Shown here one piece after another: positions 63,047 through 64,000 of a stretch of DNA of 64,000 nt; within the stretch, counting starts at the first letter, position 1, and every line of letters begins with the position of its first letter. The DNA comes from Streptomyces catenulae (GTDB taxonomy: Bacteria > Actinomycetota > Actinomycetes > Streptomycetales > Streptomycetaceae). The stretch is from contig NZ_JODY01000001.1 of NCBI RefSeq assembly GCF_000718015.1, forward strand, positions 484,779-548,778. Reading direction: 5' to 3'. A program made the translations under genes and the position numbers. Below the pieces are notes generated by a model. That model made no database searches, was not told the origin of the DNA, and was given only the letters and a program-made list of their open reading frames with translations.

Positions 63047-63496
63047 CTACTGCCAGGAGAAGAGCACCTCGCCCGCGGCGAGCTCGCCGTCCTCCCGCAC
63101 GTCACCGAGCGAGTCGGCCGCAGCCTCCAGCGCGACGACGGGGCAGATCGGCGACTTACCGGCCTTCTCGACCTGCGCGGGGTCCCAGCGCACGACCGCC
63201 TGGCCGCGCTGCACGGTGTCGCCCTTGTTGACGAGCAGTTCGAAACCCTCGCCGTTGAGCTGCACGGTGTCGATCCCGAGGTGCGTCAGCACCCCGTGAC
63301 CTTCGGCGTCCACCACGACAAAGGCGTGCGGGTGGAGCGAGACGACGACGCCGTCCACGGGTGCGACGGCCTCGCCGGGCTCGCGCACGGGGTCGATAGC
63401 GGTACCGGGTCCCACCATCGCACCGGCGAACACCGGGTCGGGCACAGCCGCGAGTCCGATGGCACGTCCGGCGAGCGGTGACGTCACGGTGGTCAT
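63047..63496 (-). CDS. crr: PTS EIIA component, glucose/GlcNAc type (Crr)
   Basis: 149 residues of the EIIA-Glc fold: SPLAGRAIGLAAVPDPVFAGAMVGPGTAIDP, HPHAFVVVDAEGHGVLTHLGIDTVQLNGEGF and VNKGDTVQRGQ. His72 in LTHLGIDTV is the phosphorylated residue and His57 the partner. In Streptomyces Crr serves N-acetylglucosamine and related sugar uptake and is controlled by DasR. I looked for a dre palindrome upstream and found none I would claim. GGGAGG lies before the ATG. Confidence 0.95.
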   Translation of the reverse strand: MTTVTSPLAGRAIGLAAVPDPVFAGAMVGPGTAIDPVREPGEAVAPVDGVVVSLHPHAFVVVDAEGHGVLTHLGIDTVQLNGEGFELLVNKGDTVQRGQAVVRWDPAQVEKAGKSPICPVVALEAAADSLGDVREDGELAAGEVLFSWQ

Positions 63497-63638
63497 GGGA
63501 AGCCTCCCAGGGGTGGAGATTCATCAGGTCGCCGTCACTACCTGTCCCGGACGGCGCACCGTTCAGAGCGTAAGTCATAAGAATCAGCCCCTCCGCATGA
63601 ACGACACCCGCCGAGCGGCGCCGATCAGCGCCCGGCGA

Positions 63639-63668
63639 TTTGCCTCGCCCTTGGGGGGCCTGTACTGT
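63639..63668 (+). promoter_or_regulatory. Possible first rrn promoter (P1)
   Basis: TTTGCC (63639-63644) and TACTGT (63663-63668) are 18 bases apart on the plus strand. Position and order match the outermost of several tandem promoters ahead of a Streptomyces rRNA operon. Confidence 0.5.
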
Positions 63669-63789
63669 CTGAGATCTGCCCGAGAGCGCCGACACCGCAG
63701 AAAACGCGATCAAGCGCCGTGGGCAGCACTCCTCGAATCGTGATTCGGAATATCGAATCCAATTCTGCATGCCTGCGGAAAGTCAGCGA

Positions 63790-63818
63790 TTCGAGAGGCC
63801 CGAAAAGCCTGCTAGAGT
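63790..63818 (+). promoter_or_regulatory. Possible rrn promoter with -10 TAGAGT
   Basis: The -10 TAGAGT at 63813-63818 follows CTGC, with TTCGAG at 63790-63795 as a weak -35. Repeated TAGAGT hexamers are typical of Streptomyces rrn promoters. Confidence 0.6.
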
Positions 63819-63881
63819 GAAGCCGCGGAAAAGCCGAAAGGCCGGACCGCACCGGCGAAAATCAGAACCGAAAGGATCTGA

Positions 63882-64000
63882 TAGAGTCGGAAACGCAAGA
63901 TCGAAGGGAAGCGCCCGGAGAGCCTGGTGAAACAGGCACAAAGGAAGCGTCCGTTCCTTGAGAACTCAACAGCGTGCCAAAAGTCAACGCCAGATATGTT
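63882..64000 (+). promoter_or_regulatory. Third rrn promoter -10 and 16S rRNA leader (runs off window)
   Basis: A second TAGAGT (63882-63887) is followed about 65 bases later by the actinobacterial rRNA leader sequence with TTGAGAACTCAACAGCGTGC (63957-63976) that precedes processing and antitermination sites of 16S precursor. The 16S gene itself should begin within a few hundred bases to the right of the window. Confidence 0.8.

Noticed and set aside
63497..63600. DasR (dre) operator upstream of crr
   Set aside because: Known in S. coelicolor, but I could not find a palindrome close enough to the dre consensus here.

Overview
The window is 64 kb of very GC-rich, gene-dense DNA that I read as Streptomyces chromosome, or a very close actinobacterium. 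The support is the codon bias, a conservon (cvnA-B-C-D), a mycothiol-type formaldehyde dehydrogenase, an NsdA-like regulator, a SpoIIE-type phosphatase, several apparently leaderless genes, the crr-ptsI sugar phosphotransferase pair and a Streptomyces-type rRNA leader at the right edge. From memory, unchecked, the right end (crr, ptsI, acetoacetyl-CoA synthetase, GH31, VanX-like, EAL/GGDEF) resembles the SCO1390s region of S. coelicolor. I see no phage, insertion sequence, CRISPR array, tRNA or antibiotic gene cluster.

Left part (1-16 kb): acyl-CoA metabolism. There are two acyl-CoA ligases, a glyoxalase-like protein, a methyltransferase and a secreted chorismate mutase. A third ligase is divergent from an operon of crotonase, a two-module OB-fold/zinc-ribbon protein and two thiolase-fold proteins that both lack the usual catalytic residues, as in SCP-x/Ltp-type lyases. 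An MMPL transporter and a TetR regulator are divergent across a set of perfect palindromes.

Middle (16-36 kb): cell wall and signalling genes (amidase, kinase-fold protein, NsdA-like regulator, PP2C phosphatase), a HEAT-like protein and a small protein that looks like an injected or secreted cysteine-hydrolase effector. A 5-oxoproline (pyroglutamate) module follows: single-chain 5-oxoprolinase, PxpABC, a GntR/FCD regulator, a DUF969/DUF979 transporter pair and pyroglutamyl peptidase. The same palindrome sits between -35 and -10 in two promoters of this module, which suggests one regulon under the GntR protein.

The most interesting locus is 35.9-43.1 kb: a three-gene condensin-like complex (kleisin-like, winged-helix and 1544-residue SMC/MukB-like ATPase), resembling MksFEB/Wadjet JetABC but with no JetD nuclease beside it. 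Upstream is an exact match to the RecA-independent DNA-damage promoter (TTGTCAGTG-N8-TACTCT) with a GTG start 7 bases after the -10. A second close match drives an unknown gene at 60.3 kb.

Right part (43-64 kb): mycothiol-dependent dehydrogenase, IclR regulator and Rieske ferredoxin; a conservon interrupted by an epoxide-hydrolase-like gene and terminators; an EAL-CBS-GGDEF protein with degenerate motifs; a DUF962 protein, a VanX-like dipeptidase, a divergent GH31 enzyme, acetoacetyl-CoA synthetase, ptsI and crr, and finally the promoters and leader of an rRNA operon running off the right edge.
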